Of a stretch of DNA of 64,000 bases, positions 1 to 9,007 are shown piece after piece. Positions within the stretch are counted from its first letter, which is position 1, and each line of letters opens with the position of its first letter. The position numbers and the translations under genes are program-made. This DNA comes from Mycolicibacterium iranicum (lineage in GTDB: Bacteria > Actinomycetota > Actinomycetes > Mycobacteriales > Mycobacteriaceae). The stretch spans positions 62,001 through 126,000 of the forward strand of contig NZ_JACHVU010000002.1 of assembly GCF_014190915.1 (NCBI RefSeq), in the 5' to 3' direction. The notes beneath the pieces were generated by a model. The model saw only the letters and a list, made by a program, of their open reading frames with translations, was not told the DNA's origin and made no database searches.

Positions 1-51
1 CTCGCGCTCACGGTCGCCGGCCCGCGTTGCGGTGGTGTCGATGCTGGTCAT
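1..51 (-). CDS. Truncated N-terminus of an unidentified protein, possibly DUF1707
   Basis: Only the first 17 codons are inside the window; the gene runs leftward off the edge. The start is well supported: an ATG is preceded by GGGAGG with normal spacing. The visible peptide contains RAGDREREV-like residues (TRAGDRERE) that resemble the opening of DUF1707 domains, which usually begin with an R-x-[GS]-D-x-[DE]-R-E pattern. That is a guess from very few residues. A pair of inverted operator-like sites lies directly upstream, so the gene is probably repressor-controlled. Confidence 0.5.
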   Translation of the reverse strand, partial: MTSIDTTATRAGDRERE

Positions 52-62
52 GATCGCCTCCC

Positions 63-121
63 AATCTTGACAATGACTAGTTACCACGACGATGCCACCG
101 CAACTTGTCAGTGTCAAGATT
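63..121. promoter_or_regulatory. Paired operator-like inverted repeats
   Basis: Positions 63-82 and 102-121 are inverted copies that match at 18 of 20 bases. Each copy is itself an imperfect palindrome around CTTGNCA-N-TGNCNAG. The centres are about 39 bp apart. On the minus strand a TTGACA (117-112) could serve as the -35 box, and the left copy would then cover the start-site region of the truncated gene. This arrangement is typical of binding by a dimeric repressor such as a TetR protein; the regulator is unknown. Confidence 0.6.
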
Positions 122-168
122 TTTCGCCGATGCAGCGTGCTGCCGCCGCCGGACGGGGCGCTACGGGC

Positions 169-2376
169 TCAGCGCGATTCTGCGAACGCCCGCAACGACT
201 CGACCTGCGCCGGATCCAACGACGGGCGCACGGTCTCGCGGGCCTTCGTCACGTCGTCGGCCGTCACGTCGGCGGCGTCGATCGAACGCCGCATCGCCGT
301 CAGCGCGGCCTCGCGCAGCAGGGCGACGCAATCGGCGGCGCTGTAGCCGTCCAGCGATCCGGCCAGCGTCTCCAGATCCACATCGGAGGCCAGCGGCACC
401 GATTTCCCTGCGGCGCGCAGAATCTGGGTGCGTGCCTCGGCGTCGGGCGGTTCGACGAACACCAGCTTCTCCAGCCGGCCGGGACGGAGCAGTGCCGGAT
501 CGATCAGATCCGGACGGTTGGTGGCCCCGAGCACCACGACGTCACGCAGTGGCTCGATGCCGTCGAGTTCGGTCAGCATCGCCGCGACGACCCGGTCGGT
601 GACGCCGGAATCGAAGCTCTGGCCGCGCCGCGGAGCGAGCGCGTCGATCTCGTCGAGGAATATCAACGACGGCGCCGAATCGCGGGCCCGAGCGAACAGC
701 TCGCGCACCGCCTTCTCCGAGGAACCGACCCATTTGTCCATCAGCTCGGCGCCTTTGACGGCGTGCACGCTCAACCGGCCGGAACTGGCCAGAGCCCGCA
801 CGACGTACGTCTTGCCGCACCCGGGCGGGCCGTAGAGCAGCACGCCACGCGGGGGCTGGACACCCAGGCGCTGGAACGTCTCCGGGTGCTGCAACGGCCA
901 CAGCACCGCCTCGGTCAGGGCCTGTTTGGTCTCGACCATGTCGCCGACGTCGTCGAGGGTCACCGACCCCACCGACACTTCCTCGGTGGCCGACCGCGAC
1001 AGCGGGCGGATCACGTCGAGCGCACCCACCAGATCCTCCTGGGTGAGCGTCGGATCGTCGCCACTCTCGCTGGCGCGTGCGGCGGCCCGCAATGCCGCCT
1101 CCCGCACGAGTGCGGCGAGATCGGCCACGACGAATCCCGGTGTGCGCTCGGCGATCTCGCCCAGTTCGAGCTCGCCGGCCGGGACGTCGCGAAGCAACAC
1201 CTCGAGCAGCTGCCTGCGGACCGCCCCGTCGGGCAGGGTCAGTCCCAGTTCGCGGTCGCACAGGTCGGGTGCGCGCAGCCGCGGGTCCACGTTGTCGGGC
1301 ATCCCGGAGGTCGCGACGAACGCCACGCCCCTGGTGGCGACCGCGGCGCGGAGTTCGGTCAGGATCAACGTCGCCACCGGTTCGGCGGGCACGGGCAGCA
1401 GCGCATCGACGTCGGTCACCAGCAGCACGCCACCACCGTCGCGTGCGGCAGCCACCGCCGAGGCGACCTTCGTCAGCCGGTCCTCCGGCCGCAACGACCC
1501 CACCTCCGGACCGTCGAGTTCGATGAGGCGCCGGTCCGCGCAGACCGTCCGTACCAGGGCGACCTTGCCGACGCCGGCGGGACCCGACACCAGAACTCCG
1601 AGATTGGCCGTCGCACCGAGCTTTTCGAGCAGCTCCGGTTGATCCAGGGCCAGCTTCAGCCATTCGGTCAGGCGGGCCGCCTGGGTGTGCGCGCCCTTCA
1701 GGTCGTCGAGCGCCAGTGTCGGTGTCGCGACGGACCGTTCGGTGACGGTGTGGGCACCGGTGTCCCCGGTGGGCGCCGGTGCCGTCGACTGACCCCAGCA
1801 GACAAGGGAATTCGGCTGCACGCTGACCGGTCCGGCAGGATCGACCCCCGTCACGGTCAGCAGTTCGGACGTCCAGGTGATGCCCACGGAGGACGCCAGC
1901 GCGGCGCTGGCCGCCGATGTCGAGGTTCCCGGGCCGAGGTCGCGCGGCAGCAGGGACACGGTGTCGCCGACCGTCATGACCTTGCCCAGCAGTGCCTGGC
2001 GCAGCGTCGCCGCGGACAGTGACCGAGTCGCGAGGGTGGATCCGCTCAGCGTCACCGACCGCGCGCCGTACACGGTGACCGGCGCGACCAGCACGGGCGT
2101 GTCCTCCCGCAGCCCCGCATTGGACAGCGTGACGTCGTCGAGCAGGGCGGTTCCGGTCGGTGTGCCCGTGGGCGCGATGCCGACCACGGCGGCCGTCGTG
2201 CGCGATCCGGTCAGCGACACCGCGTCCCACTCCCGGATGCCGAGGGCGGCGATCGCCTCGGGGTGCAGGCGCACGACGCCGCGCCGCGAATCCAGTGCCG
2301 AGGTGTTCAGCCGCGCGGTCAGGGTGAGGTGGGCGCCCGGCGGACGGTGTGCGTCCACCTGTCCGAGTTCGGACAC
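169..2376 (-). CDS. Cdc48/p97-like tandem AAA+ ATPase
   Basis: A 735-residue protein with an N-terminal double-psi-barrel-like region (about residues 10-180) followed by two AAA+ modules. Module 1 has Walker A GPAGVGK near 265-271, but its Walker B region reads LLVTDVDALL, so the usual Asp-Glu pair is missing. Module 2 is canonical: GPPGCGKT near 516-523, FLDEIDAL near 574, and the second region of homology GATNRPDLIDPALLRPGR. It corresponds to Rv0435c of M. tuberculosis and Msm0858 of M. smegmatis, a structurally characterised p97-like ATPase. The GTG start at 2376 follows GAGGA by 6 nt and lies one base after the pssA stop. An upstream in-frame ATG (2478) would lie inside pssA and is rejected. 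It is the last gene of a five-gene operon. The substrate is unknown. Confidence 0.93.
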   Translation of the reverse strand: MSELGQVDAHRPPGAHLTLTARLNTSALDSRRGVVRLHPEAIAALGIREWDAVSLTGSRTTAAVVGIAPTGTPTGTALLDDVTLSNAGLREDTPVLVAPVTVYGARSVTLSGSTLATRSLSAATLRQALLGKVMTVGDTVSLLPRDLGPGTSTSAASAALASSVGITWTSELLTVTGVDPAGPVSVQPNSLVCWGQSTAPAPTGDTGAHTVTERSVATPTLALDDLKGAHTQAARLTEWLKLALDQPELLEKLGATANLGVLVSGPAGVGKVALVRTVCADRRLIELDGPEVGSLRPEDRLTKVASAVAAARDGGGVLLVTDVDALLPVPAEPVATLILTELRAAVATRGVAFVATSGMPDNVDPRLRAPDLCDRELGLTLPDGAVRRQLLEVLLRDVPAGELELGEIAERTPGFVVADLAALVREAALRAAARASESGDDPTLTQEDLVGALDVIRPLSRSATEEVSVGSVTLDDVGDMVETKQALTEAVLWPLQHPETFQRLGVQPPRGVLLYGPPGCGKTYVVRALASSGRLSVHAVKGAELMDKWVGSSEKAVRELFARARDSAPSLIFLDEIDALAPRRGQSFDSGVTDRVVAAMLTELDGIEPLRDVVVLGATNRPDLIDPALLRPGRLEKLVFVEPPDAEARTQILRAAGKSVPLASDVDLETLAGSLDGYSAADCVALLREAALTAMRRSIDAADVTADDVTKARETVRPSLDPAQVESLRAFAESR

Positions 2377-2377
2377 C

Positions 2378-3244
2378 TCAGTTCCTCGGGGGCCGGCGCA
2401 GGCCCAGACGCAGCATCGAGCGGCGCGGCTGCGCCCGCTGGGTCCGGTGCGTACGACGGATGGCCCGGCGCGCGGCACGCTGCTGGCGCGGCTTGTCGTC
2501 CCAGACTTCGGGGTGCGCGGCCAGGAAGCGCTTGGTGCGCAGCGCGAACGGGATGTGCAGGAAATAGGCCACGATGATCACCAGGATCACGACGTAGCCG
2601 TACAGGATCGACGCCGCCACCCCGATCGCCAGCAGGGCCAGCAGCGGGGCCACCATGTTGGGCGGCACCGAGAAGGTGTGGATCTTGCGCATCGGCAGCG
2701 TACTGACCACCAGCAGCGAGACCCCGATCATCCAGATCACCACGGCGGGCTCGGAGGTCCACCAGCCGTCACCGAACTGCATCTTCGCCGCGAGCGGGCC
2801 GATGGCCCCGATGGCTCCGGCGGGGGCGGGCATGCCGGTGAAGTACTTCTTCTCGTACGCGGGCTGATCGACGCTGAGCATCGCGTTGAAGCGGGCCAGC
2901 CGCAGCACGATGCACACGGCGTACAGCAACACCACGATCCAGCCGATCCGCGACGTCGACAGCAGCGTGCCGTAGACGATGAACGCCGGAGCGACACCGA
3001 AGTTCACCGCGTCGGCCAGCGAGTCGATCTCCTCGCCCATCTTCGACGTCGCGTTCAGCGCGCGCGCCAGGCGGCCGTCGAGCGCATCCAGGATCGCCGC
3101 GATCGCGAGAAACGCCATCGCCTCGGTGGGCCGCCCGTCGAGGGCGAACTTCACCGCGCTGAGTCCCAGACAGATCGCGGCGACCGTCATCGCGCTGGGC
3201 AGGATGCGCAGACTCACGACGGAGGTCTTGATGCGTGCCCTCAT
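2378..3244 (-). CDS. pssA: CDP-diacylglycerol-serine O-phosphatidyltransferase
   Basis: This 288-residue integral membrane enzyme makes phosphatidylserine from CDP-diacylglycerol and serine, the first step toward phosphatidylethanolamine. The CDP-alcohol phosphotransferase signature is complete: D56-G57-x2-A60-R61-x8-G70-x3-D74-x3-D78. Several hydrophobic segments follow. The C-terminus is very arginine-rich and probably cytosolic. The ATG overlaps the psd stop codon by 4 bp (ATGA), so translation is probably coupled. The length is close to the roughly 286 residues of M. tuberculosis PssA. The longer upstream in-frame ATG would lie inside psd and is not credible. Confidence 0.95.
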   Translation of the reverse strand: MRARIKTSVVSLRILPSAMTVAAICLGLSAVKFALDGRPTEAMAFLAIAAILDALDGRLARALNATSKMGEEIDSLADAVNFGVAPAFIVYGTLLSTSRIGWIVVLLYAVCIVLRLARFNAMLSVDQPAYEKKYFTGMPAPAGAIGAIGPLAAKMQFGDGWWTSEPAVVIWMIGVSLLVVSTLPMRKIHTFSVPPNMVAPLLALLAIGVAASILYGYVVILVIIVAYFLHIPFALRTKRFLAAHPEVWDDKPRQQRAARRAIRRTHRTQRAQPRRSMLRLGLRRPPRN

Positions 3245-3942
3245 CGGGGCAACTCGGCCAGCACTGTTTCGCCGGCGATCGCACGCTGACCGACGCTGAC
3301 GAGGAGGTTCGACCCTGCGGGCAGGTAGGTGTCCAGCCGGGAGCCGTAGCGGATCAGGCCGTAGGTATCGCCGAGGCCGACCTTGTCGCCGGGCGCGACG
3401 TCGCACACGATGCGCCGGGCGAGCAGGCCGGCGATCTGCACCGCGATGACCTCGGCGCCCTCGGGGCTGCGGATCACCACGCTGTTGCGCTCGTTGTCGG
3501 CGCTGGCCGCTTCGAGTTCGGCGGAGCCGAACAGGCCCGGCCGGTGCTTGACCGCGATCACCTCACCGGCCAGCGGGGCGCGCTGCACGTGCGCGTCGAA
3601 CAGGGACAGGAATATGCTGATCCGCGGCAAAGGGATTGCCGGAAGCCCGAGTTCGGCCGGCGGCAGCTCGTCTCCGATGAGGCAGATCAGCCCGTCGGCG
3701 GGTGCGACGACGACGCCGGGGCGGGTCGGTGGCGTGCGCGGCGGATGCCGGAAGAACGCGGCATTGGCGGCTGCCGAAGCCACACCGGCGTTACGCAGCC
3801 AGCGGGTGTTGCGGCCGGCCAACGCGACCGCGAGGCTCGCGCCGACGAACGGCAGGCCCGCGGGGTGCATCGGGGGGACGGTGGTCCGAACCAGGGCCGC
3901 CAGGCGCGCTGGTCCTGTTTTGAGGTCGGGGCGTCTGGCCAT
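3241..3942 (-). CDS. psd: Phosphatidylserine decarboxylase proenzyme
   Basis: A 233-residue proenzyme that decarboxylates phosphatidylserine to phosphatidylethanolamine, the step after PssA. Autocleavage at a Gly-Ser bond produces the pyruvoyl cofactor; the motif [10 protein letters not shown] places it at G200-S201. The APADG segment (near 81) and [10 protein letters not shown] (His118) match the catalytic regions of the short, archaeal/actinobacterial class. An N-terminal hydrophobic stretch (about 30-62) is probably the membrane anchor. The gene starts 12 bp after the moeA stop and overlaps pssA by 4 bp. A TAGCCT element about 9 nt upstream of the ATG could be an internal promoter, but this is weak. 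Confidence 0.95.
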   Translation of the reverse strand: MARRPDLKTGPARLAALVRTTVPPMHPAGLPFVGASLAVALAGRNTRWLRNAGVASAAANAAFFRHPPRTPPTRPGVVVAPADGLICLIGDELPPAELGLPAIPLPRISIFLSLFDAHVQRAPLAGEVIAVKHRPGLFGSAELEAASADNERNSVVIRSPEGAEVIAVQIAGLLARRIVCDVAPGDKVGLGDTYGLIRYGSRLDTYLPAGSNLLVSVGQRAIAGETVLAELPR

Positions 3943-3954
3943 CGTGCAGCCAGG

Positions 3955-5178
3955 CTATCGCAGGTCCCACACCTGCACGCGTGACCCTGCGGCCACTTCG
4001 GCGGTGTCCTCGTCGAGTTCGAGCAGGCAGTTGGCCGAAGCCAGCCACCGCAGATGGTGGGACGCCGGCGGTCCGTAGCCGGTGACGGTGTCGTCGGCGG
4101 GGTCGAACACACCGCGCCGGAACTGCCGCTTCCCGCGCGGCGAGGTGAGGTCCTCGGTGAGCGTCGCGGTCCGGCGGGGCCGCTCCACATCGGACAGGCC
4201 CATCGCGGCGCGCAGCGCCGGCCGCACGAAGACCTCGAAGGACACGAGCGCGCTGACGGGATTGCCGGGCAGCGTGACCGCGGGGGTGCCGTCGACCGAC
4301 CCCGCGCCCTGCGGCATCCCCGGCTGCATCGCGACCTTCACGAACTCGACCGTGCTCTCGCCGCCCTGGCCCAGAGCGTCTTTGACGACCTCGTAGGCGC
4401 CGGCGCTGACCCCGCCGGTCGTCAGGATCAGGTCGGCGTTCCCGACGTGGTCGTGCAGGGTCTGCCGGAACGCGTCGACGTCGTCACCGGTCATCGGCGA
4501 CGCCACCACCTCGCCGCCCGCGTCGCGCACCGCGGCGGCCAGCATGGCGCCGTTGGACTCGTAGATCTGCCCCGGCTGCAGCGGCGTGCCCGCGGTGACC
4601 AGCTCGGTGCCGGTCGAGACGACGAGCACCCGCTGGCGGGGGATCACGACCAGTTCGCGCAGCCCGAGCGCGGCTGCCAGCCCGAGCGCGGCGGGGGTGA
4701 CGACCTGCCCGGCCTGCAGCACCGTCGTGCCGGCGGTGACGTCCTCACCGGCGCGCCGGATGTGCTGCCCCGGCCGCTTGCTCTCCCGGATCGTCACGGT
4801 GTCCACACCGCCGTCGGTGCTCTCGACCGGGACGATCGTCGTCGCGCCGGTGGGCAGCGGTGCGCCGGTCATGATGCGGTGGGCCGTCCCGGGCGCCAGG
4901 GTCGGGATGTCGGTGCGGCCGGCGGGGATGTCCTCGGCGACGGGGAGCCGGACCGGGGTGTCGGCGCCCGCCGTGGCGATGTCCTCGGTGAGCACCGCGT
5001 AACCGTCCATCGCGGAGTTGTCGAAACCCGGCAGGGACAGCGGGGCCGTCACGTCCTCGGCCAGCACGAGGCCGAGCGCGTCGGCGATCGCGACCGAGAC
5101 CGCAGGCCGCGCGGTGATCAGACCGGCGACCACCCGCCGGTGCTCGTCGACGGAGCGCAATTCCGAGCGGGAGCGCAT
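3955..5178 (-). CDS. moeA2: Molybdopterin molybdotransferase MoeA
   Basis: A 407-residue enzyme that inserts molybdate into adenylylated molybdopterin in the last step of molybdenum cofactor synthesis. Typical MoeA segments are visible: LPGFDNSAMDGYAV near residue 50, the molybdopterin-binding-fold motifs STGTELV and TTGGVSAGAYEVV, and LPGNPVSALVSFEVFV in domain IV. The length is close to M. tuberculosis MoeA2 (about 405). The ATG shares one base with the stop of the upstream SDR gene (TGATG). Its place between an SDR and phospholipid genes matches the Rv0438c locus. No other cofactor genes are nearby. Confidence 0.94.
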   Translation of the reverse strand: MRSRSELRSVDEHRRVVAGLITARPAVSVAIADALGLVLAEDVTAPLSLPGFDNSAMDGYAVLTEDIATAGADTPVRLPVAEDIPAGRTDIPTLAPGTAHRIMTGAPLPTGATTIVPVESTDGGVDTVTIRESKRPGQHIRRAGEDVTAGTTVLQAGQVVTPAALGLAAALGLRELVVIPRQRVLVVSTGTELVTAGTPLQPGQIYESNGAMLAAAVRDAGGEVVASPMTGDDVDAFRQTLHDHVGNADLILTTGGVSAGAYEVVKDALGQGGESTVEFVKVAMQPGMPQGAGSVDGTPAVTLPGNPVSALVSFEVFVRPALRAAMGLSDVERPRRTATLTEDLTSPRGKRQFRRGVFDPADDTVTGYGPPASHHLRWLASANCLLELDEDTAEVAAGSRVQVWDLR

Positions 5179-6095
5179 CAGATCCCGTATTTCACGCCGG
5201 TCAGTTCCTCCGACACCGTCCACAGTCGCTGCTGGACGGAGACGTCGTGCGACTGCTGGGTGGACTTCACCAGAACCGGGTGTCCCACGAGCTCGCGGAA
5301 GCCGGACGGACCGTAGTACTGGCCGCCCTGCACGTCGGGATCGGTCGCCGCGCGCAGCGTGCCGAGTGCGCCCACCGCCGGACTGTTGGTGACGAGCCCG
5401 GCGAGCTGTGCGAAACCGGGCAGCCCGGAACCGGGGATGTGGCGCATCAGCTCGGTGTTGGAGACGCCGGGATGGGCGGCGACCGCGATAGTGGGCGCGC
5501 CGGCGGCGCTGAGCCTGCGCTGCAGTTCGTAGGTGAACATCAGGTTCGACAGCTTGGATTGGCCGTAGGCCGCGACACGGTTGTAGGACCGCTCCCACTG
5601 CAGATCCTCGAAGTGGATGCCCGCGCGGATGTTGTGGGCGATGCTGGCGACCGTCACCACCCGTGAGCCGGGTACCTCGCGCAGGTTGTCGAGGAGCAGG
5701 CCCGTCAGGGCGAAGTGGCCGAGGTGGTTGGTGCCGAACTGCAGCTCGAACCCGTCCTCGGTGACCTGCTTGGGCGGGTACATCACGCCGGCGTTGTTGA
5801 TCAGCAGGTCGATCTTCGGGTGCGCGCCGCGCAGCTGGTCGGCGGCGCTGCGGACGCTCTTCAGCGAGGACAGGTCGAGCTCCTGGACGGACACGTCGGC
5901 ACCGGGATGCGCGCGGGAGATCCGGTCGGCGGCGTCCCTGCCCTTGTCGGTGTTGCGCACGGCGATCACGACCCGGGCGCCCTTCTCTGCGAGTACCTGC
6001 GCGGCCTCGTACCCGATGCCCGTGTTGGCTCCGGTGACGACGGCCACCCGGCCGGCCTGGTCGGGAACGTCGGCGGCGGTCCATTTGGAGGTCAT
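5178..6095 (-). CDS. Short-chain dehydrogenase/reductase (retinol-dehydrogenase-like)
   Basis: A 305-residue SDR with the cofactor loop TGANTGIG at residues 21-28, NNAGVM for the coenzyme pocket, and catalytic Y-x3-K in AYGQSKLSN. Conserved blocks such as GFELQFGTNHLGHFALTG place it among the actinobacterial light-dependent-protochlorophyllide-reductase/retinol-dehydrogenase-like SDRs. It corresponds to Rv0439c. It heads the moeA-psd-pssA-ATPase operon; a minus-strand TAAGTT at 6108-6103 lies 7 nt before the ATG, so the transcript may be nearly leaderless. The substrate is not known. A close paralogue lies at 12849-13760. The start MTSKW was chosen because upstream in-frame codons run through non-coding-like sequence. 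Confidence 0.88.
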   Translation of the reverse strand: MTSKWTAADVPDQAGRVAVVTGANTGIGYEAAQVLAEKGARVVIAVRNTDKGRDAADRISRAHPGADVSVQELDLSSLKSVRSAADQLRGAHPKIDLLINNAGVMYPPKQVTEDGFELQFGTNHLGHFALTGLLLDNLREVPGSRVVTVASIAHNIRAGIHFEDLQWERSYNRVAAYGQSKLSNLMFTYELQRRLSAAGAPTIAVAAHPGVSNTELMRHIPGSGLPGFAQLAGLVTNSPAVGALGTLRAATDPDVQGGQYYGPSGFRELVGHPVLVKSTQQSHDVSVQQRLWTVSEELTGVKYGI

Positions 6096-6203
6096 GACAC
6101 TCAACTTACGGAGGCGACGGCACGTGCGGCGACCCTGCCCGCGAACACGCAGCCGCCGACCGCGTCGCACGCTTCGCCAACACCCGGCCGGAGGCCGGTG
6201 CAA

Positions 6204-6209
6204 TAGGCT
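6204..6209 (+). promoter_or_regulatory. -10 box (TAGGCT) of a leaderless promoter
   Basis: TAGGCT is followed by exactly 6 nt and then the GTG at 6216, so transcription is predicted to begin at the start codon. No Shine-Dalgarno sequence is visible. Confidence 0.6.
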
Positions 6210-6215
6210 CGGGTC

Positions 6216-6698
6216 GTGCACCTGGCTGAACCGGCGCACCCCCCGAGCCGGAAAGCGCCTCTCGTCTGGGCCCTGGGGGCCGCCGTGCCGTGGGTGTTCG
6301 CGGCGGTCGGCCAAGCGGTGTGGCTGGCGTTCGACGGCCGGCTCCCGTGGCTGCACGTGCTCGCCGCCGTGGCCACCGCGCTGGGCGTCGTCGTGTCGGT
6401 CGTCGTCGCGCCGCTGTGGCGGTACCGGGTGCACCGCTGGGATCTCGACGGCACCGCCGTGTACACCCGGTCCGGCTGGCTCGTACAGGAACGCCGGATC
6501 GCGCCGATCTCAAGGATCCAGACGGTCGACACCTATCGGGGGCCGCTGGACCGACTGTTCGGGCTGGCGAACGTCACCGTGACGACCGCGTCGTCGGCCG
6601 GCGCGGTGCGCATCGTCGCCCTGGACGTCGGCGTGGCCGACCAGGTGGTGGCCCGGCTGACCGACATCGCGGCCCTCGGCGCCGAGGACGCCACGTGA
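6216..6698 (+). CDS. PH-domain membrane protein (YdbS-like)
   Basis: A 160-residue protein with two hydrophobic segments (about residues 17-39 and 44-67) followed by a bacterial PH domain (bPH2, formerly DUF304). The signature region YTRSGWLVQERRIAPISRIQ is characteristic of the YdbS family. The GTG start has no ribosome-binding site but lies at the predicted start of a leaderless transcript. The stop overlaps the GTG of the next gene by 4 bp. YdbS/YdbT pairs are membrane proteins of poorly defined function. Divergent from the SDR operon. Confidence 0.85.
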   Translation: MHLAEPAHPPSRKAPLVWALGAAVPWVFAAVGQAVWLAFDGRLPWLHVLAAVATALGVVVSVVVAPLWRYRVHRWDLDGTAVYTRSGWLVQERRIAPISRIQTVDTYRGPLDRLFGLANVTVTTASSAGAVRIVALDVGVADQVVARLTDIAALGAEDAT

Positions 6699-8137
6699 AC
6701 CCGTGGTCGCGGCTGAGCCCCCGGATGCTTCTGGTCCACCCCGTGCACGAGGTGCTGCGCCAGATCCCGGTCCTGGTCGGGTCTCTGGTGCTGGGATCGG
6801 CGACCGGGAACCCGATCTGGACGCTGATCGGGGTGGCCCTGGTCGTCGTCTACGGTCTGGCCCGCTGGTTCACCACCACCTACCGGATCGGGAGCGAGGA
6901 CGTCCAGCTGCGCACCGGGGTCTTGCGGCGCAGCGTGCTGTCGGTGCCGCGCAACAGGATTCGGTCGGTGTCGACGGACGCGCGGCTGCTGCACCGGCTG
7001 CTCGGCCTCACCGTGCTCAGGGTCAGCACAGGTAGGGAGGCCGGTGGGGACACCGTGTTCGAGCTCGACGCGGTGCCGACCGCCGAGGTCGCGCACCTGC
7101 GGGCGGTTCTGCTCGCGGACTCGCTGTCCGTGCCGGACCCGGTGGCCGCGCCGGGGCGGGTGCTGGCGCGCTGGCAGCCGTCATGGCTGCGTTACAGCCC
7201 GTTGACCTTCACGGGCCTGGTGATGATCGTCGCCGCCGCCGGGGTGGCTTCCCAGGCCGGACTGCTTCGCACGCTGGAGGATTCGCCGCTCGCGCAGACG
7301 GGCGAGGGTGTGGTGCGGGATCTCGGGGTGGTCAGGGCGGTCGGCGCAGCGGTGGTCGTCGTGCTCGTCGCCTCGGTGCTGCTGTCGGTGACGCAGTCGC
7401 TGCTCACCTACGGCAACCTCCTGCTGCGTCGCGACGGCGAGGTCATGCACCTGTCGCACGGTCTGCTGCGGGTGCGCGAGCACACGTTCGACATGCGACG
7501 GCTGCGGGGCGGCACGCTCCGGGAGCCGTTGGTGGTGCGGCTGTTCGGCGGCGCGCGACTGGACGCCGTGATGACCGGCGTGGCCGGCGCGGGCGAAGCC
7601 TCGCAGCTGCTGCCGCCGTGCCCCCGGGGCACCGCCGAGACGGTGCTGGCCGATCTCATCGGCGCCGGCGATCCGGTGACCGGGCCGCTGACCGGTCACG
7701 GACCCGCGGCGGCGCGGCGGCGATGGACGAGGGCGATGATGCTGCCGGCGGCGGCGACCATTGCCATGGCGGTGTGGGCGCTGGTCGCCGACGTCGCGCC
7801 GGGGGTGTGGGCGCTGCCCGCGGTCCTGCTCCTGGTCAGCGGAGCGCTGGCTGTCGACCGCGTGCGCGCGCTCGGGCACCGCGTGGGCGGCGGCTGGCTC
7901 GTCGCGCGCTCGGGCAGCGTGCAGCGCCGCCGTGACTGCGTGGCCGGGGCGGGCATCGTCGGGTGGACCGTGCGCCAGACACTGCTGCAGCGCCGGGCCG
8001 GTGTCGCGACGCTGATCGCCGCCTCGGCCGCCGGCGTGAAACGCTACGAACTCATCGACGTCCCTGCCGACATCGCATGGTCGATCGCGCGGACGACGAC
8101 GCCCTGGGTGGGCACGACGGCATGGGCCCGCGGCTGA
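6695..8137 (+). CDS. PH-domain membrane protein (YdbT-like)
   Basis: A 480-residue partner of the preceding gene, translationally coupled through a GTGA overlap. It has repeated bPH2/DUF304 units separated by transmembrane pairs: hydrophobic segments near residues 25-55, 170-190, 225-250 and 350-390, and PH-like units with the pattern R-x-G-V-L-R-R-S-V-L-S-V-P-x-x-R-I-R-S-V. This architecture is the standard YdbT form. The reading frame was fixed by the overlap with the upstream stop; longer in-frame ORFs upstream are frame shadows. Confidence 0.85.
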   Translation: MNPWSRLSPRMLLVHPVHEVLRQIPVLVGSLVLGSATGNPIWTLIGVALVVVYGLARWFTTTYRIGSEDVQLRTGVLRRSVLSVPRNRIRSVSTDARLLHRLLGLTVLRVSTGREAGGDTVFELDAVPTAEVAHLRAVLLADSLSVPDPVAAPGRVLARWQPSWLRYSPLTFTGLVMIVAAAGVASQAGLLRTLEDSPLAQTGEGVVRDLGVVRAVGAAVVVVLVASVLLSVTQSLLTYGNLLLRRDGEVMHLSHGLLRVREHTFDMRRLRGGTLREPLVVRLFGGARLDAVMTGVAGAGEASQLLPPCPRGTAETVLADLIGAGDPVTGPLTGHGPAAARRRWTRAMMLPAAATIAMAVWALVADVAPGVWALPAVLLLVSGALAVDRVRALGHRVGGGWLVARSGSVQRRRDCVAGAGIVGWTVRQTLLQRRAGVATLIAASAAGVKRYELIDVPADIAWSIARTTTPWVGTTAWARG

Positions 8138-8170
8138 CGGGGCCCGAGTTGCGCCCACCCGTCTGCGGTT

Positions 8171-8176
8171 TACTGT
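8171..8176 (+). promoter_or_regulatory. -10 box (TACTGT) of a leaderless promoter
   Basis: TACTGT, then 6 nt, then the ATG at 8183. No ribosome-binding site is present. Confidence 0.6.
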
Positions 8177-8182
8177 CGCAAC

Positions 8183-8998
8183 ATGGCTATCGGTGGAGTT
8201 CTGTTCGACATCGATGGTGTGCTGGTCACGTCGTGGACACCGATCCCGGGTGCCGCCGAGGCCCTGCAGGTGTTGGCGGACAACCAGATCGCGTGCGCGT
8301 ACCTGACGAATACGACCACGCGCACGCGTGCCGAGATCGCCGACCTGCTGACCGAGGCGGGCATGGCGGTGCGCTCCGACGAGGTGATCACCGCTGCGGT
8401 GCTGACCGCGGACTACGTCCGCGACCGCTACCCCGACGCACGCTGTTTCCTGGTCAACAGTGGGCAGATCGCCGAGGACATGCCCGGCATCGACATCGTC
8501 TACTCCACGGAGTTCACCGGCTCGCGCGCACCGGAGCCACCTGATGTCGTGCTTCTCGGCGGCGCCGGCCCCGAGTACAGCCACCTGACGCTGTCGTGGG
8601 TCTACGACTGGATGGCCCAGGGCGTGCCTGTCGTGGCGATGCACCGGAGCACCGCCTGGACGACGGTGGACGGACTGCGCGTCGACACCGGCATGTACCT
8701 GATCGGGATGGAGCAGACTTCGGGCCGAAAGGCCACCGCCGTCGGCAAGCCTGCGCCCGAGGGTTTTCTGTCCTCGGCGGCCCGCCTCGGGGTGGACACC
8801 GAGGAGATGTACGTCGTCGGGGACGACCTGAACAACGATGTGCTGGCCGGGCAGGTCGTCGGGATGACGGGGGTGCTGGTGCGCACCGGGAAGTTCCGTC
8901 AGGACACCCTGGACCGTTGGGCAGCAGACGAATTCGCGATGCAGCCCAACCACGTGATCGATTCCGTCGCCGACCTTCCCCCGCTGTTGGGCCTGTAA
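8183..8998 (+). CDS. HAD-superfamily hydrolase, subfamily IIA (NagD-like)
   Basis: A 271-residue cytosolic phosphatase. HAD motif I is FDIDGVLV (nucleophile near Asp9), motif II is LTNTTTR, the motif III lysine lies in GRKATAVGKPAPEGF, and motif IV is VVGDDLNND. The large cap insert between motifs II and III (about residues 70-180) is the C2 cap of subfamily IIA, which includes NagD, p-nitrophenyl phosphatases and haloacid-dehalogenase-like phosphatase 2. The physiological substrate cannot be named. The gene is predicted to be leaderless. Confidence 0.88.
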   Translation: MAIGGVLFDIDGVLVTSWTPIPGAAEALQVLADNQIACAYLTNTTTRTRAEIADLLTEAGMAVRSDEVITAAVLTADYVRDRYPDARCFLVNSGQIAEDMPGIDIVYSTEFTGSRAPEPPDVVLLGGAGPEYSHLTLSWVYDWMAQGVPVVAMHRSTAWTTVDGLRVDTGMYLIGMEQTSGRKATAVGKPAPEGFLSSAARLGVDTEEMYVVGDDLNNDVLAGQVVGMTGVLVRTGKFRQDTLDRWAADEFAMQPNHVIDSVADLPPLLGL

Positions 8999-9001
8999 CG
9001 T
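8996..9001 (+). promoter_or_regulatory. -10 box (TAACGT) overlapping the upstream stop codon
   Basis: TAACGT is followed by 6 nt and the GTG at 9008. Its first three bases are the TAA stop codon of the HAD gene, so one trinucleotide serves both as translational stop and as promoter core. Confidence 0.55.
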
Positions 9002-9007
9002 CGTGGT

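Noticed and set aside
67..2022. Long plus-strand open frames opposite the AAA ATPase
   Set aside because: They are antisense shadows of a high-GC gene; composition is Arg/Gly/His/Gln-rich with no domain motif.
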